A stretch of DNA of 64,000 nucleotides from Scatophagus argus (taxonomy: Eukaryota; Chordata; Actinopteri; Scatophagidae). Below are positions 1-31,603 of the stretch, in pieces. Made by a program: the position numbers and the translations under genes. Numbering within the stretch: the stretch's first letter is position 1; every line of letters begins with the position of its first letter. The notes under the pieces are model-generated. The model saw nothing but the letters and a program-made list of their open reading frames with translations. It was not told the DNA's origin and did no database searches. The stretch lies in assembly GCF_020382885.2 (NCBI RefSeq), contig NC_058513.1:9333774-9397773 (forward strand), in the 5' to 3' direction.

Positions 1-1102
1 GAAAGTATTGCCAGTCACCCTTGTCCTTGAGTACAGCTGCGTTACAAGCTGACATTATAGTCACATTATGACACAGCTAACTGGATTTTTATTTTATTTT
101 TTTTTATTTTTATTTATTTATTCATTTATTTTTATTTGTGCAGCCGTTTTCCATCAGTGGCTGAATGGGCTGATCGGCCTCACTCAGCTGCCACTTGGAA
201 CAGATGGAATATAGCTTTAATGATACACATTTCCAACCCTGCATTTAAGAGTGACAGTCTGTGAACAGCTGCTGCGCTAACACACAGTGACGGCAGGACT
301 GAAAGGGATATTACTTTTCATCTGCAGATGTGACGACAGTAATACTAGTGACAATAGTAGCTAGTTAGTTTGATCAATTTTACGCTGTACAATCAGCAGT
401 GAATGAACAGCACAGAAAGGCAAATATTTTTAGCTTGTTGTCCATTAACTTCTACAGTTTGTAGCCATTTCATCAGCACTGTGTAATCTCATTCCACACT
501 TTCAGATGAACTAATGTTCACTTTAAAATATATTCCTTTTAAGTTGGATCCTCATGTCCCCAGCCACATTTCTCTGGTGTGAGAAATTAGCATTTTCTGA
601 TGTATCCGGATTTTTGTGATTAACTAATTTCTCTTGCAGACTAATTAGTGGCGACGAGCCAGTTTGTCTTTGCTGCAGGGTGAATTAACTGCAATCGGGA
701 GGTAACTGGAAGGCACAGATGCTTGACTCATCAAATGTGATTGATTTTCAATGAGGGCAAATTGTGGAAAAAAAAACTTTCATAGCTGTTCAAAGTACCT
801 TGTGGAGAAGGATGTTTTTAATTGCACATTTACAGTCTGCAAGACTGCTTGTCAGTTTGTTTCTGTTTGTTCTTTTCTCTGATTACGTCTCGATGTCGAC
901 ATTTCTTCCTTCCATTCAGCCATCCCACCTGTCCATCATAATCAACTGATCGTTAATGTCTTTGACTCTTCTTTTTTTTTTTTTCACTGCTTAATTCAGA
1001 TTCTCTTTGCACTTTGTTTCATTCACATCCTCTCATTCACCCATCTGTCCATCCTGATCCGACATTTGATTTTCCGATTCATTGAGTTTTATCCCTCCCC
1101 AG
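1..1102 (+). other. Intron of capn15 continuing from upstream
   Basis: This precedes the first visible capn15 exon and ends in a pyrimidine-rich tract and CCCCAG acceptor. It holds a T/ATTT-rich low-complexity stretch at about 84-138. I see no coding exon in it; the exon with the catalytic cysteine should end in the codons for D-C-W and is not present here. Confidence 0.7.
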
Positions 1103-11164
<10,062 letters not shown>

Positions 11165-14100
11165 CCACCGCCCACTAACTCAAACACACACCGACTATAA
11201 TCTGCTGTCAGAACACTGTAAAACTAGGCAAGGGATGGTGATTGGTGTGTGCAGCCCTGAAAAACGATGCGGGCAGTATTTATGTGCTGTCCTCCTAATG
11301 CTCCATAAAAGTCTTCATCTGGCTGGCGCTCGCTCCCTTGCCAAGTGGATGTGCCATGTCAGGATGAAATGAGGGAAGAGGTCCATATGGAGTCACTGGG
11401 ACTTACTCACAAAACAGTTTCTCACCAAGGCAGGATCCAGTTCAAACTACTTAAAAATAGTGGATGTACAAGCGCTGTACGTGGAACAGATGTCACTCCT
11501 GAGCTCTGTGTGCTCGAGGACGACCCTGCTTTCAGCGAGCTCCACGGGAGTTGGGATGGAGTGCCGTAACTACTGAGCCATTTGTTGGCCCACAGCCTAT
11601 GAGCCAATCGCCTGCAGAAACGTTACCCCTGTGTCGTCCATGAGGACAGCTAACAAAGAAGACTTTTCTGGTTGTGTGTTTGAGGGGGGGGTATCTCACC
11701 CAACCCTCTGTACGGTACTTAATGAGCCAAATCCATCTTCTAGTTTTACTCTGAGTCATGTTTGGTAATATACTCATCAGTCTCACTCATTTTATACATG
11801 ACCCTTATTGTCGTCTTGTCCACATTTGTGTTTTTTTGAGTTCGTAGGAAAAGCCATCATTCGTACAGGGTACTGTTTGTCCCCACTCTCCATCGTCACC
11901 GCAGTGCTGTCCAACGCGCTCTCTTGCTCAGGACCAAACCCACGATTTACAGTACAGTAAACTGAAGTCAAGCAAAACCTCAAGCTGATGTGTGTGGCAG
12001 GTGTATGGCATCCAGACAGGTATAATAGCATCTTTCTGTATCCTTGTTATTCGTCCCTGGACACACTCAACTAGCCGAGCTGTGATGTAGAGAGTGTGTT
12101 ATAATGTGAGGTTTTATCATGTGAAATACTGACACATAATAGAATTCCCACCCTCGTACTTCAATAGACTAACATACAATTTTCACTTTTTCCCACTGAG
12201 ATGCAACCGCCGTACCTGCTTTTTTCCCCCCTCTCTGTTACTTTAATTCATTTTTTACTGAGCCTCAGTTTGGGGTCTAACCGCTGGAGGCGAGTCAGTA
12301 CATGACCGACTTTGTAGATTTTCCCTCAGGCATGCTGGCTTTTCTCATCCAATTCAGCAGACAGTTTATATCTTTAAGAATAAATTCACACTTTGGGAGC
12401 AGCTTCCCACTCTGGACGATATATGGAGTGAATTAAAGCAGCATCTTGCACTCATGAATTGCTACACTTTCTTTTTGGTACTGAAGGTCGGTGAGTATTT
12501 GTCCGTTTCACACACATCAACGGTTTGCGAGTGGTGATTTACACTTTAGTGTTCTTAGGGAGTTCTAGACGGGCTAGTGGCTGTTTGAACAGTCAGGTTT
12601 GCCATAAGGGAGCTCTTAAGAGGAGCTGCCGAGTTTACTTTGGGAGGTCAGGGACCATTTTTTGTTTGCTTGGGTGCTGCGCGAGCATCTGGGCCATCTT
12701 CCCAAAAGAACACACCGACAGCACATTAGCGACAGCACAGTGTCCTCGTGTAATAACAAATTACCATTTTGTCAGACTGCGTGCGCACATAACAAGAGAG
12801 AGAAGGGGACCCCTGAGACATGTTGTGACAGAAAATAGTTTAGTTCCCTCACAGTTTGGGCTGCATTTATTCAAAGGATGATTATCTTGCAGCGGTTTAA
12901 CATGGGTGGTCTTTTAGGACTGTAAAGCCATTACTCCTGTTTCACTAATAGCGATATTATATATATATATTTCAGTCCTCACCAGGCAATATGGATGTTT
13001 TATCAGAGAGAGGAAAGACTAAAGCGGTACTATAGTAACGAGGGGAATGGGACCAGGTTATTTTTAATTCAAAGTTGATGTCTTACTGTTATGTTGTGAA
13101 ATGGGGGAAAAACTTGAAAGGCAAAATTTTTTATGGCAAAGTCTAAACATTTAGGTTCTGACATGAGATGATTCAGTTCAGGACTTAAGCTCAGCAACTT
13201 TGAGTCAATCAAGTGCTGAAACCTGCATCATCTCAGGAGCGTCGTCCCTCTGTTGGCGGTAAACGGCAGCACTGTGTCCCCAGTGCCTGCAGTCGTACTC
13301 ACCCTGCACAACTACGTCTACCGGCTCTGGTAGGCTGTACTTCACGGCATCTTCTGGATGGTTTGTAAGAAAACTACTGCAGCAGTGTGATGTTGATGAA
13401 ACCTGAAGCTGAAGTAACTGTAAATATGTTTTCCAAAGAAACCTTATGACCACTTTCAGATGTCTATCTGCCCTGTGTGAGTGTGTGAGCGCTGGCAGCC
13501 GAGTGGCTGTGAAGTCAGTGTCTAATTTATTTGTGTAAGTGATATGTAGGCTTGTTGTCAAATGAATATAGTTGAATACTGAACTGGTGACAGATAAAGG
13601 AATGTGATAATTTACGGCTTTAGTTTGAGCCCAGAGGGATTAGCTTGACGAGAATTTAAACCTGCACTGAAACACCTGCAATGACAAGACACCTCAAAAT
13701 TCAGTGTCACCGCTGGATCACTTTACATTTACATGAGATTGATGTTCGTTTTATACTCTTTTTGTCATAATTGTCATTTTGGCTCTTTGCTGGTGTCCTA
13801 TGAACCTGCTCCTTTTCTGTGAAGTTGTGGTTGTGACTCTTCTGTGTGTCCTGGGCGCCCCCTGCTGTTGAAGAGGCTGCAGCCAGAGAAATGCTGGTTT
13901 GTCACAGACCAGCCAACACGCCTTTTCTCTTTTCTCCTTTGTCTGGTTTCCCTCCTTGTAAATTGTACAGACTGCAAACATAAGCAACAGACAAAAAATG
14001 GAATTAAAATTAAAATAACTGATCCTTTTAAACTTGTAAAAACAACAACAAAAATAGAAAGTATGATAGTAGAAACAAAAAAATGAAACCTAATGCTGAA

Positions 14101-14235
14101 AAAAATGATGAATGTGATATATATTTTATTGATCTTTTCTGGGGAGGGGGATATGAGTATATGTGTACAAACATGTATGTTTAATTTTCAATCTCAGGTT
14201 CCAATGGACCAAATAAATTTTTTTAAACTAAAATG
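11165..14235 (+). other. Probable capn15 3' untranslated region
   Basis: This runs from the capn15 stop codon to just beyond an AATAAA signal at 14212-14217. It contains no convincing exon; the open frames inside are short and unlike any family I know. A long 3' UTR of about 3 kb is plausible for a vertebrate regulatory protease gene, but earlier polyadenylation cannot be excluded from sequence alone. Confidence 0.55.
14212..14217 (+). other. Polyadenylation signal AATAAA, capn15
   Basis: This is a canonical hexamer followed by a T-rich stretch; I see no stronger candidate between the stop codon and this point. Confidence 0.55.
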
Positions 14236-16709
14236 AAACATTTGTTGTTATTCCGAATGTAATGTTTTCTACAACTACCCATTTATTATACAGTAACGAA
14301 TAGATTTTCTTAGTTTGTGATTCATAGAAATAATTTGACATTAAGAACTGGCAAACTAGGAATTAGTTCATTTATTCTTCTTTTCAGGCTGTTGAATATT
14401 AATAGAATGTCAAAGCTTTCAGGCTGAACATATTTTAGTGTAAAAACACAGTGAATGAAAGGATAATGTATTTACATATCAGAAATGTTTCTCACATACA
14501 CTTGTTTACTGCTCTATTATTGATTCCAGAAATCCACTTTGTGATGTGTTTGTTATCACTGAGTCCTCTTTACTTTTCATTTCCTGACCTTAACTCCTTC
14601 CTCGCAGCAGACTACGCTTTTTGCACACTATACCTCTCTGATATCATACAGTTGTGTTTATGTGCGTGGGTCCACTCCCTGTTTGAGTCTCCACCTCTTC
14701 CAGCAGGGCCCCCACCCCACCACCTTTCTTCTAAAAATGTACTTATGTCCTCTCTTCTTCAGCGCCCATCTTCCTCCAAGGCAAAACTCCTCCCCAACCC
14801 ATCCAGCTCCCCAAAAGTTTCCCCCCCTCTAACCTCTGTGGCTCTGTTAGGTTAACTGACTCCATAAGAGACACAGTGGAAGCTCCAAAACGTGGTGACA
14901 GCATAAGGAGCTGTCAATCACTTTGTTCTGTCCTGTACTGACGACCAAGGAAAAAAAAAAAGGCACTGCTACTCGTCTGGGACTAAAGGTATGACTGCTC
15001 AAATATCTGTCCATGTCTTGGTGTTGTGACATATCTGAGTCATCTTCTTCTAAGTGTGGCGTGCATGACAAGGCAAGGTGAAAATGTGATAATGCTGTAG
15101 CCAGATAGTCAGTGGAAGGACTCTGCATGCTAAAAACTTAACAGTGTCATGATCAGATATGTGAATGAAATGCAAAAGACCTGCCCTCTTACAGTAAATC
15201 TGTTCATTTCCAGTCCTGCGCCTCCCTGGTGCTCTGTAGATATGAGGGAACTAATTAGATATAGGCCTTTCAATTCTGTCTGCAGACATGATAAGGCTCA
15301 TTCATTCCCCAGCAACACTTGGTATAAAAAGATACAGACTTCCCCAAAATAGAAAAAAAAATATAAAAGTTGTTTTCATGTTAAACTGGAATGTATAGCA
15401 CTGATAGTACAAAAGAATGTCTCATTGTGATAAAGAGTTATTAATGCAAGGTGCATAGAGTTTTCACGGGCAGGATGCTTAATTAATCACAAACAATTAT
15501 CGGCACTTGATCTTAAACAAAAAGAAATTAGATTAAATGTAACTGCAGGCATACGTGATTTTAAACAACTGATCTAAAGAAAGACTGAAGGACAACAGGT
15601 GATCACATATCTCCACCTTCTTATTTTCATGCATGTCAAGACATCTACATAAGTCATGTGACACATGTCCACGTAGGTGTTTTTGTCACAAGATGAGGCG
15701 CGATGACACAACTTGAAGAACATGCCTAATGAAGCCTTTGAGATTTTTGCTGATCCTCCATGTCAGTATAGTTTTCACCATCAGGGCCGGCGTGTGTGTC
15801 ATAGGGTGTATTTTAAAGCATAAAAACAATTTAGTCTATAGTGTGTGTTAACATCACACCATTGTATCTATGATGGAAGAAGATACTTATGTATCCCTTA
15901 AGATGAGTCCAGTTCAGAACACTGAGGAATCTGTACACTGTTGCTTATTTAGTGTATTGCTTTATGACTGTAATTTTTGTTAAATGTTATCATGGGTTCT
16001 GAAATAGCTTTTGTGGGTCCTGGCAGCAGTGATATATTATCAAGCGTAGCATTTCAACCCCCGTCTGGAGTTCTCTAATAGCAGTGAAAATCTTTGTTGT
16101 GTCAGTGCAGTGTGTCACTTGGTTGTCAGGGTGCTTAGAGCAAATACTTCAGGCTTGGAACGGTATGTCCTTCCAAAAGAGTCTGCATTTCCAGCTCTGC
16201 TTCTTCTCATTTGTCAGTCTGACCTGGTTGGGGGGGTGTGGGGGAGGTGGGGGGGGGGGGGGGGGGGGGGGGGGCCCTGTCACTCACATCCCACTAACTC
16301 TGCTTTGAATCCGTCAGTAAGCACACAGCACACACAGATAAACTGATTGATTTGATGTTTTAGAATGTCAGTGGGGCCTCGTGGATGGGCATGCAGTGTT
16401 TCAGGTACTGGTGAGGCAGCTCCTCACCAGATGACATCCAGTTGGGGTCCTGCAATAGTTGAGCCAGGTTCAACTTCTGTTTGTTTGGGGTTTTTTTAAG
16501 TTTTGACCACATCTAGCATTATTGATGGGTAGGTTCCGGAGTACACCTGGACATCACTGCAGCAAGGTGACAAATTCGATTTTCAAGGGCTGTTAAGTAA
16601 CTCCTTAAATGTCTGTGCACCCTTTGAAATGTGTCAAACATTAAATAACAGATTATCAGTACATCTATTATATGTGTTTAATTTCCTATTGGAAACTGAA
16701 GGACACAAC
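14236..16709. other. Intergenic region between capn15 and the first mss51 copy
   Basis: I see no coding exon. The only distinctive structure is the G-rich tract at 16230-16274. The mss51 promoter and any non-coding first exon should lie in the right half, but no convincing TATA box could be assigned. Confidence 0.6.
16249..16274 (+). repeat. Poly-G tract (26 G) in a G-rich region
   Basis: A run of 26 consecutive G follows further G clusters from about 16230 (GGGGGG, GGGGG, GG). It lies about 440 bases upstream of the first mss51 start codon. Such a tract can form G-quadruplexes on the plus strand; its exact length may also be an assembly estimate. Confidence 0.9.
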
Positions 16710-24432
<7,723 letters not shown>

Positions 24433-24855
24433 AAAGCCATCAAAAGTTTTTTTTTTTGGTTTTTGTTGTGCCCCAAGTTCTCCGCTTTAAATATGTGGTT
24501 CTTCAAATAGGATTCGGTGACTTTCTGAGGTCCTTGAGGGGTTTCCTGCAGTCTTTTAGAAATGGACATTGCTTAGCTGCTGCTTGGCACATACTGATGC
24601 AGAGAGAACAAAGGAGAAGAAGAAGAAAACATACTTTCACTGGTGTCTTTTAGGTTTGTACTGTTGGTGTCCTGAGGTGTCGTGGTTGTTTGACATAACA
24701 GCTCATGGATATACATACATACTGAACCCCAAATTAGTTCTGTCATCATTTCAGTAGTTCTGTGACTATTCTGAAATCTCTCAATAGCTACATATAACTA
24801 CATTAAATCAAATCATATTCATACTGATGTTACATGTGATCTAAACTTTTACTTA

Positions 24856-24861
24856 AATAAA
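24856..24861 (+). other. Polyadenylation signal AATAAA, mss51 copy 1
   Basis: This is the first canonical hexamer after the stop codon at 24432, giving a 3' UTR of about 450 bases. Confidence 0.6.
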
Positions 24862-24879
24862 TGATACAGTGTGACAATG

Positions 24880-25912
24880 TCTGAATGTAACTAAACAGTG
24901 GTTTATTGTTTTGTTTGGGTTTTTTTTTAATGTTTGCAAGTCTTTTTCTCATCTCCTATGTGCTGAGTGGAGTCTATAGGAAATCACACCTTTTCCATAA
25001 CTCTCTCTGCAGCATTTGTTTGATGTCTGCTTTCACAGTGTTGATAACAGTATACAATGTAATCTAAAACAGTATGAGTCACAGGCTTAAAAATGGCCAC
25101 AAGTGATTGCCTGTCTGATACAGTCTCAACAAAATTCAACAGTTGTGCATATATATACACACATATAGATGTGTGTGTGTGTGTATACACACACACACTG
25201 CTATGGCCTGTTGTAATGGACTGAATCATATTACAAGACAAGGATTTTTGCTTGGTGTCACTAAAACACTAAAAATGCCACTTTGTAGCTACAAAACTAG
25301 ACCCCACTTTCTGCAGAATTTTGCATTTCAGATACTCCGTTGTGTGCTCTCTTTCCTTCTAGACACATCTATAATTCATAGTCAAAATGAGGAATGGCTT
25401 AGTTTTCCTATAATTTAGTGGCAGTCAAGTGATAAAGTATGTTACAGATCTGGAATGTGCTCTAGTAACTTAATCAAATTATTCAGTCTTTTCATTATTA
25501 TGTCCTTATGTGCAAAGAACCAGTTCTAAATAAATGACCAAAACATTTTCATGTTTCAGTCAATCTATTAACCCAAATGGAGTGTGCAGAAATAGGGAGT
25601 CTGTATGATGGTCCTGCTGTAGAAACTGCTACCCATAACAATTTAAAAGTGAATTGCTGTGCTGCCTATTGGATGAATGTATCAAAGTAAAAAACGAAGT
25701 AATAAGAACAGTGATATTAACTTGTTCAACATACCACATCACATTTCGGTATTGATCCTTGTCTTGCTTCACAAGTAGGGGAAATATCTTGAGCTTGCTG
25801 GTGCCTTTACAGTGTGACACTGCCCTCTACTGGATGAAAGTGGTAAAAGCACACAAGTAATAGTGGGGTTCTGTGCTTTGGTCATACAGGCATGAGCTGT
25901 TGAATTACTTAA
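24880..25912. other. Spacer between the two mss51 copies, left part
   Basis: I see no coding exon. I looked specifically for a second version of the conserved N-terminal mss51 exon (SLDSNVPGLS block) between the copies and did not find one. A TG/CA palindromic microsatellite lies at 25173-25198. Confidence 0.6.
25173..25198. repeat. Perfect 26-bp palindromic TG/CA microsatellite
   Basis: A GT run turns into a CA run through a central GTATAC, so positions 25173-25198 are exactly self-complementary. It lies in the spacer between the two mss51 genes and could extrude as a cruciform. Confidence 0.9.
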
Positions 25913-25924
25913 AATTAATTAAAT

Positions 25925-26285
25925 CCATCCATCTTCTATACCGCCTATCCATCGGGGTCGTGGGGGAGCTGGAGCCTATCCCAGCTGACTACGGGCGAGA
26001 GGCGGGGTACACCCTGGACTGGTCGCCAGTCAATCGCAGGGCCAACACACAAAGACAGACAACCACACACTCTCACACTCACACCTAGGGGCAATTTAGA
26101 GTAGCCAGTTAACCTAATGTGCATGTTTTTGGTATTGTGGGAGGAAGCCGGAGAACCCGGAGAAAACCCACGCAGGCACAGGGAGAACATGCAAACTCCA
26201 CATAGAAGGGCCCAGACCGGGATTCGAACCTGGAACCCTCTTGCTATGAGGTGACAGTGCTAACCACTGCACCACCGTGCTGCCC
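25925..26285 (-). mobile_element. Complete tRNA-derived SINE with 12-bp target-site duplication
   Basis: Read on the minus strand, the element begins at 26285 with GGGCAGCACGGTGGTGCAGT, then an A-box-like TGGTTAGCAC and a B box GGTTCGAATCCC (near 26220), followed by the conserved body (GTTTGCATGTTCTCCCTGTG) and a short GATGGATGG tail. It is flanked by perfect direct repeats AATTAATTAAAT at 25913-25924 and 26286-26297. The promoter boxes mark a pol III-derived SINE; the body resembles the widespread fish V-SINE/HE1-type families (recalled, not searched). It sits about 500 bases upstream of the second mss51 copy. Confidence 0.88.
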
Positions 26286-26675
26286 AATTAATTAAATAAT
26301 TAGGGTTAATCAATTAAAATGAATCAAAGTTTTGTTTTGTGCTACGTTCTTTGCACTGAAAACTATGTACAGGTGTGAATGTAGTTTTTATTTCATGGTG
26401 CCCCGATATGCTCCATAGACAAAACGTGAACTTCCAGTGGAGAAACGTGATGACGTGTCACAAAGGCTGCCCAACATGATGGAAAATGAGTTGTCATCTA
26501 CTTCCATTTATTTCACAAAAACACATCAGCACTGCGTGATGGTGCACCTTTTAATTTTTCTTGTTTTTCTTTCTGGCCCCTTCCCTCAGGCAGCTTGAGT
26601 CTGTCACTGTGTAGCCCACTTTGTGGCTCCGGTGAAGTCAGGAATGGTCTGGAGCTTTCTAGAGAGGGGACAGCA

Positions 26676-26746
26676 CAGGTGCGAGGCTATATGTGGCACC
26701 GACGGCCCCCAGTGGGCCGCTCACACACGGCTAACCACAGCAGCTG
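26676..26746 (+). promoter_or_regulatory. Possible promoter-proximal region of mss51 copy 2
   Basis: Just upstream of the proposed first exon are an E-box CAGGTG (26676-26681), a TATATG element (26688-26693) and a second E-box CAGCTG (26741-26746). E-boxes would suit a muscle gene, but these short motifs are common by chance and no transcription start is known. Confidence 0.25.
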
Positions 26747-26785
26747 CAGAGGAAGGAACTGCGCCTGAGTGAGAATCTTTTACAA

Positions 26786-29457
<2,672 letters not shown>

Positions 29458-29574
29458 AGGAGCTGATAATTTATTTATTTTTAGAATCTGAGCCATTGTT
29501 TTTGAAAGCTTGTGTTTTCTTTTTATGAAATAATGTAATAATATTTTTTTTTAAATGGTTGGTGTGCATTGTCA

Positions 29575-29605
29575 TATATATATATATATACAGTATATAT
29601 ATGTA
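29575..29605. repeat. (TA)n tract in the 3' UTR of mss51 copy 2
   Basis: An alternating TA run is interrupted once by CAG and lies about 120 bases after the stop codon. Confidence 0.85.
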
Positions 29606-29735
29606 AAAGTTCTTTGGTAAGAGTTCTGAATGTTTGCCATGACTTTTGCATTAACTATCTCACTTTCATGCAACGTAACTATCAGAGTTGTGAAATTTGA
29701 ATTTACTGTCTCTCAAGTATTGTTAGGAGAGAGGC

Positions 29736-29741
29736 AATAAA
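29736..29741 (+). other. Polyadenylation signal AATAAA, mss51 copy 2
   Basis: This canonical hexamer, CAATAAAACTTTG in context, lies about 280 bases after the stop codon. Confidence 0.7.
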
Positions 29742-29759
29742 ACTTTGTATAAATAGTCA

Positions 29760-30680
29760 AATGTTAAATAAATGAAATAGTTTGCATTGTCCACTCTGGT
29801 TCCACCACAGCTTTTGCTCTGTACATTTTACAAACCTAATTTCAAATCACACAACATACATGTCTAGTCAGAAATACCCCAAAATAGAAAGGCATGTTCT
29901 CTGTTGATATGTTGATAACTGTTAACAAGATTCCAAAACAAAATATTTAATCATGTATTGATTTAATATTACTTTTATTACATAAAGATAAAAAAACTGC
30001 CTCAAGATTTTGGCCAACGTGCAGTAAATAAAAATTGTTGCTGTTTATTATTATTCTTCTTCACAATTATGAACACAAGCAGCATCATACTCAGCCTAAT
30101 TGAGAATAAAACTGAAAATCTTTTTCATGCAATGAAATGCAACACATCTTAGGTCTATTCACTGGCAGAAATATGCAGTTCATATTTCAATTATACATAT
30201 AATTATAATTATACATCATCCAGTAAACTTAGCAACGACTCATTAATCAACTTGGCAGTACAATACATGGCAGATTAATATTGGAATTCTTGGATTAAAA
30301 AAAAATCTATATAGAAGTAGAAAATATGAGAGAATAAAACTGGAAAACTTTTCCTCTCTTCTCAGCATCATTATGACTGATATTTGACCTTTTTGCCACT
30401 TGTGTGTTCCGTCTGATCTTGACAGGCATCAGGTTTTCCAAATGACCAGTTACCTTGTGCTCAGGCACCGAAGGAAGACGTAAACATGTAAGTTCAGCAG
30501 CATTAAAAGCATTATTATAACTAGAAACCCTCTAATTAATAAGGAAAGTTAACTTATGCACACATTTTTGTAATGCTATGGGAAGACATGTTAAGCATTA
30601 AGCCTACAGTTCACTAATTTGCATGTGTCAAAAAAGACTTGAAGTACAAGTGCATTTTAATTCTGGAGGTTCTATAAAAT
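29760..30680. other. Convergent 3' regions of mss51 copy 2 and myadm-like
   Basis: AT-rich sequence without coding potential lies between two genes transcribed toward each other. It must contain the 3' UTR of the minus-strand myadm-like gene. A minus-strand AATAAA (TTTATT on the plus strand, near 30045) is a candidate end, but I could not decide between several AT-rich options. Confidence 0.5.
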
Positions 30681-31577
30681 TCATGTGCTTTTAAAACCGC
30701 AGATACCAAGTAGGGTAAAAATTAGATCCACTGTGAAAAGAATGAGATTCACGTAGGTAAAAAAGGCAACCATGAACTGTATGGCCCAGATACAGAAGCT
30801 GGGAGGACATTCACTGGGACGTGGGTTGTTTCTGAACATAAAAATGGGCCACATGATAGCAGCAAATATATACAGCACAACAGAGATCACCAGAAATATA
30901 AACACAAACCTGTCCAGGTTAAAGGGCAAACACTTCTTCAGTTTCTTGAGGATGTTTGTGGCTATGATTATGGGGAGGATTGGGAAAGGAATAGCGTATG
31001 CTATAACACATAATATCAGAACTGGTCTGTCTCTGTAACCCGTCAGTGATATAAAAATCATGCAGCTCACAAAGGCCTCCAAAACCTTCCAGAATCCAGG
31101 CATAGCAGCGAGGTAGCTCCCTTTCTTCTTGTCCAGGAATTTGTCCTTTACCACTTCAAGTGTGTAGACGAGGCCACACAAGAAAGCAAATATAGTCACT
31201 ATCCAGCCATACAGGCATTTCAGGCAGGCGTAGAAGTTGGCATAGGTGATAGCAACAGATACGGTCATGAGCGTTGATGACATGGCCATCCCTGTGGCGA
31301 AGTCTCCCCAGTCCATGCAAAACATATTGAGTATGATATCGAGCTTTAACATCTCAATGATGGTGATGATGAGGGTCATGATGGGACAGAAGGCCCAGGT
31401 GAACATAGCATAGTTCCAGTAAGTATGGCTGCTTCCTCCTCTGAAGGCAGCCAGGACAAATGTGACCAGAGACAGAATGATCTGAGCCATGTGCAGCCCA
31501 CCTCGGCCAGATAACAGCGTGGAAGGAGTAAACACTGCCTTTGACACGGTGTCTTTAACATCGTCAATTATCCCCAT
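30681..31577 (-). CDS. Myeloid-associated differentiation marker-like, double MARVEL-domain membrane protein
   Basis: This single-exon frame has 298 codons. The ATG is at 31577; the frame can be extended two codons upstream only through a TTG, so the ATG giving MGIIDDVKDTV is the start. The chain has about eight hydrophobic segments in two groups of four (roughly residues 29-142 and 160-290), the double MARVEL arrangement of the MYADM family. Family landmarks are WNYAMFTWAFCPIMTLIITI and AAMPGFWKVLEAFVSCMIF. The size (MYADM about 320) and intronless coding region agree with the family. MYADM proteins sit in cholesterol-rich plasma-membrane domains and help organise rafts and junctions. On the minus strand, GTTTCAG just upstream of the ATG (about 31603) is a possible acceptor for a non-coding 5' exon. 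Fish have many myadm-like paralogues, so no exact symbol is given. Confidence 0.88.
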   Translation of the reverse strand: MGIIDDVKDTVSKAVFTPSTLLSGRGGLHMAQIILSLVTFVLAAFRGGSSHTYWNYAMFTWAFCPIMTLIITIIEMLKLDIILNMFCMDWGDFATGMAMSSTLMTVSVAITYANFYACLKCLYGWIVTIFAFLCGLVYTLEVVKDKFLDKKKGSYLAAMPGFWKVLEAFVSCMIFISLTGYRDRPVLILCVIAYAIPFPILPIIIATNILKKLKKCLPFNLDRFVFIFLVISVVLYIFAAIMWPIFMFRNNPRPSECPPSFCIWAIQFMVAFFTYVNLILFTVDLIFTLLGICGFKST

Positions 31578-31603
31578 CTTCAAATCAGCCGAAGAGCAGC
31601 TGA

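Noticed and set aside
26219-26285. A tRNA gene on the minus strand
   Set aside because: A- and B-box-like sequences are present, but they are the head of a SINE with target duplications; no tRNA cloverleaf is apparent.
31578-31583. Two extra N-terminal codons for the myadm-like protein (start at 31583)
   Set aside because: The codon at 31583-31581 is TTG on the minus strand; the first ATG in frame is at 31577.
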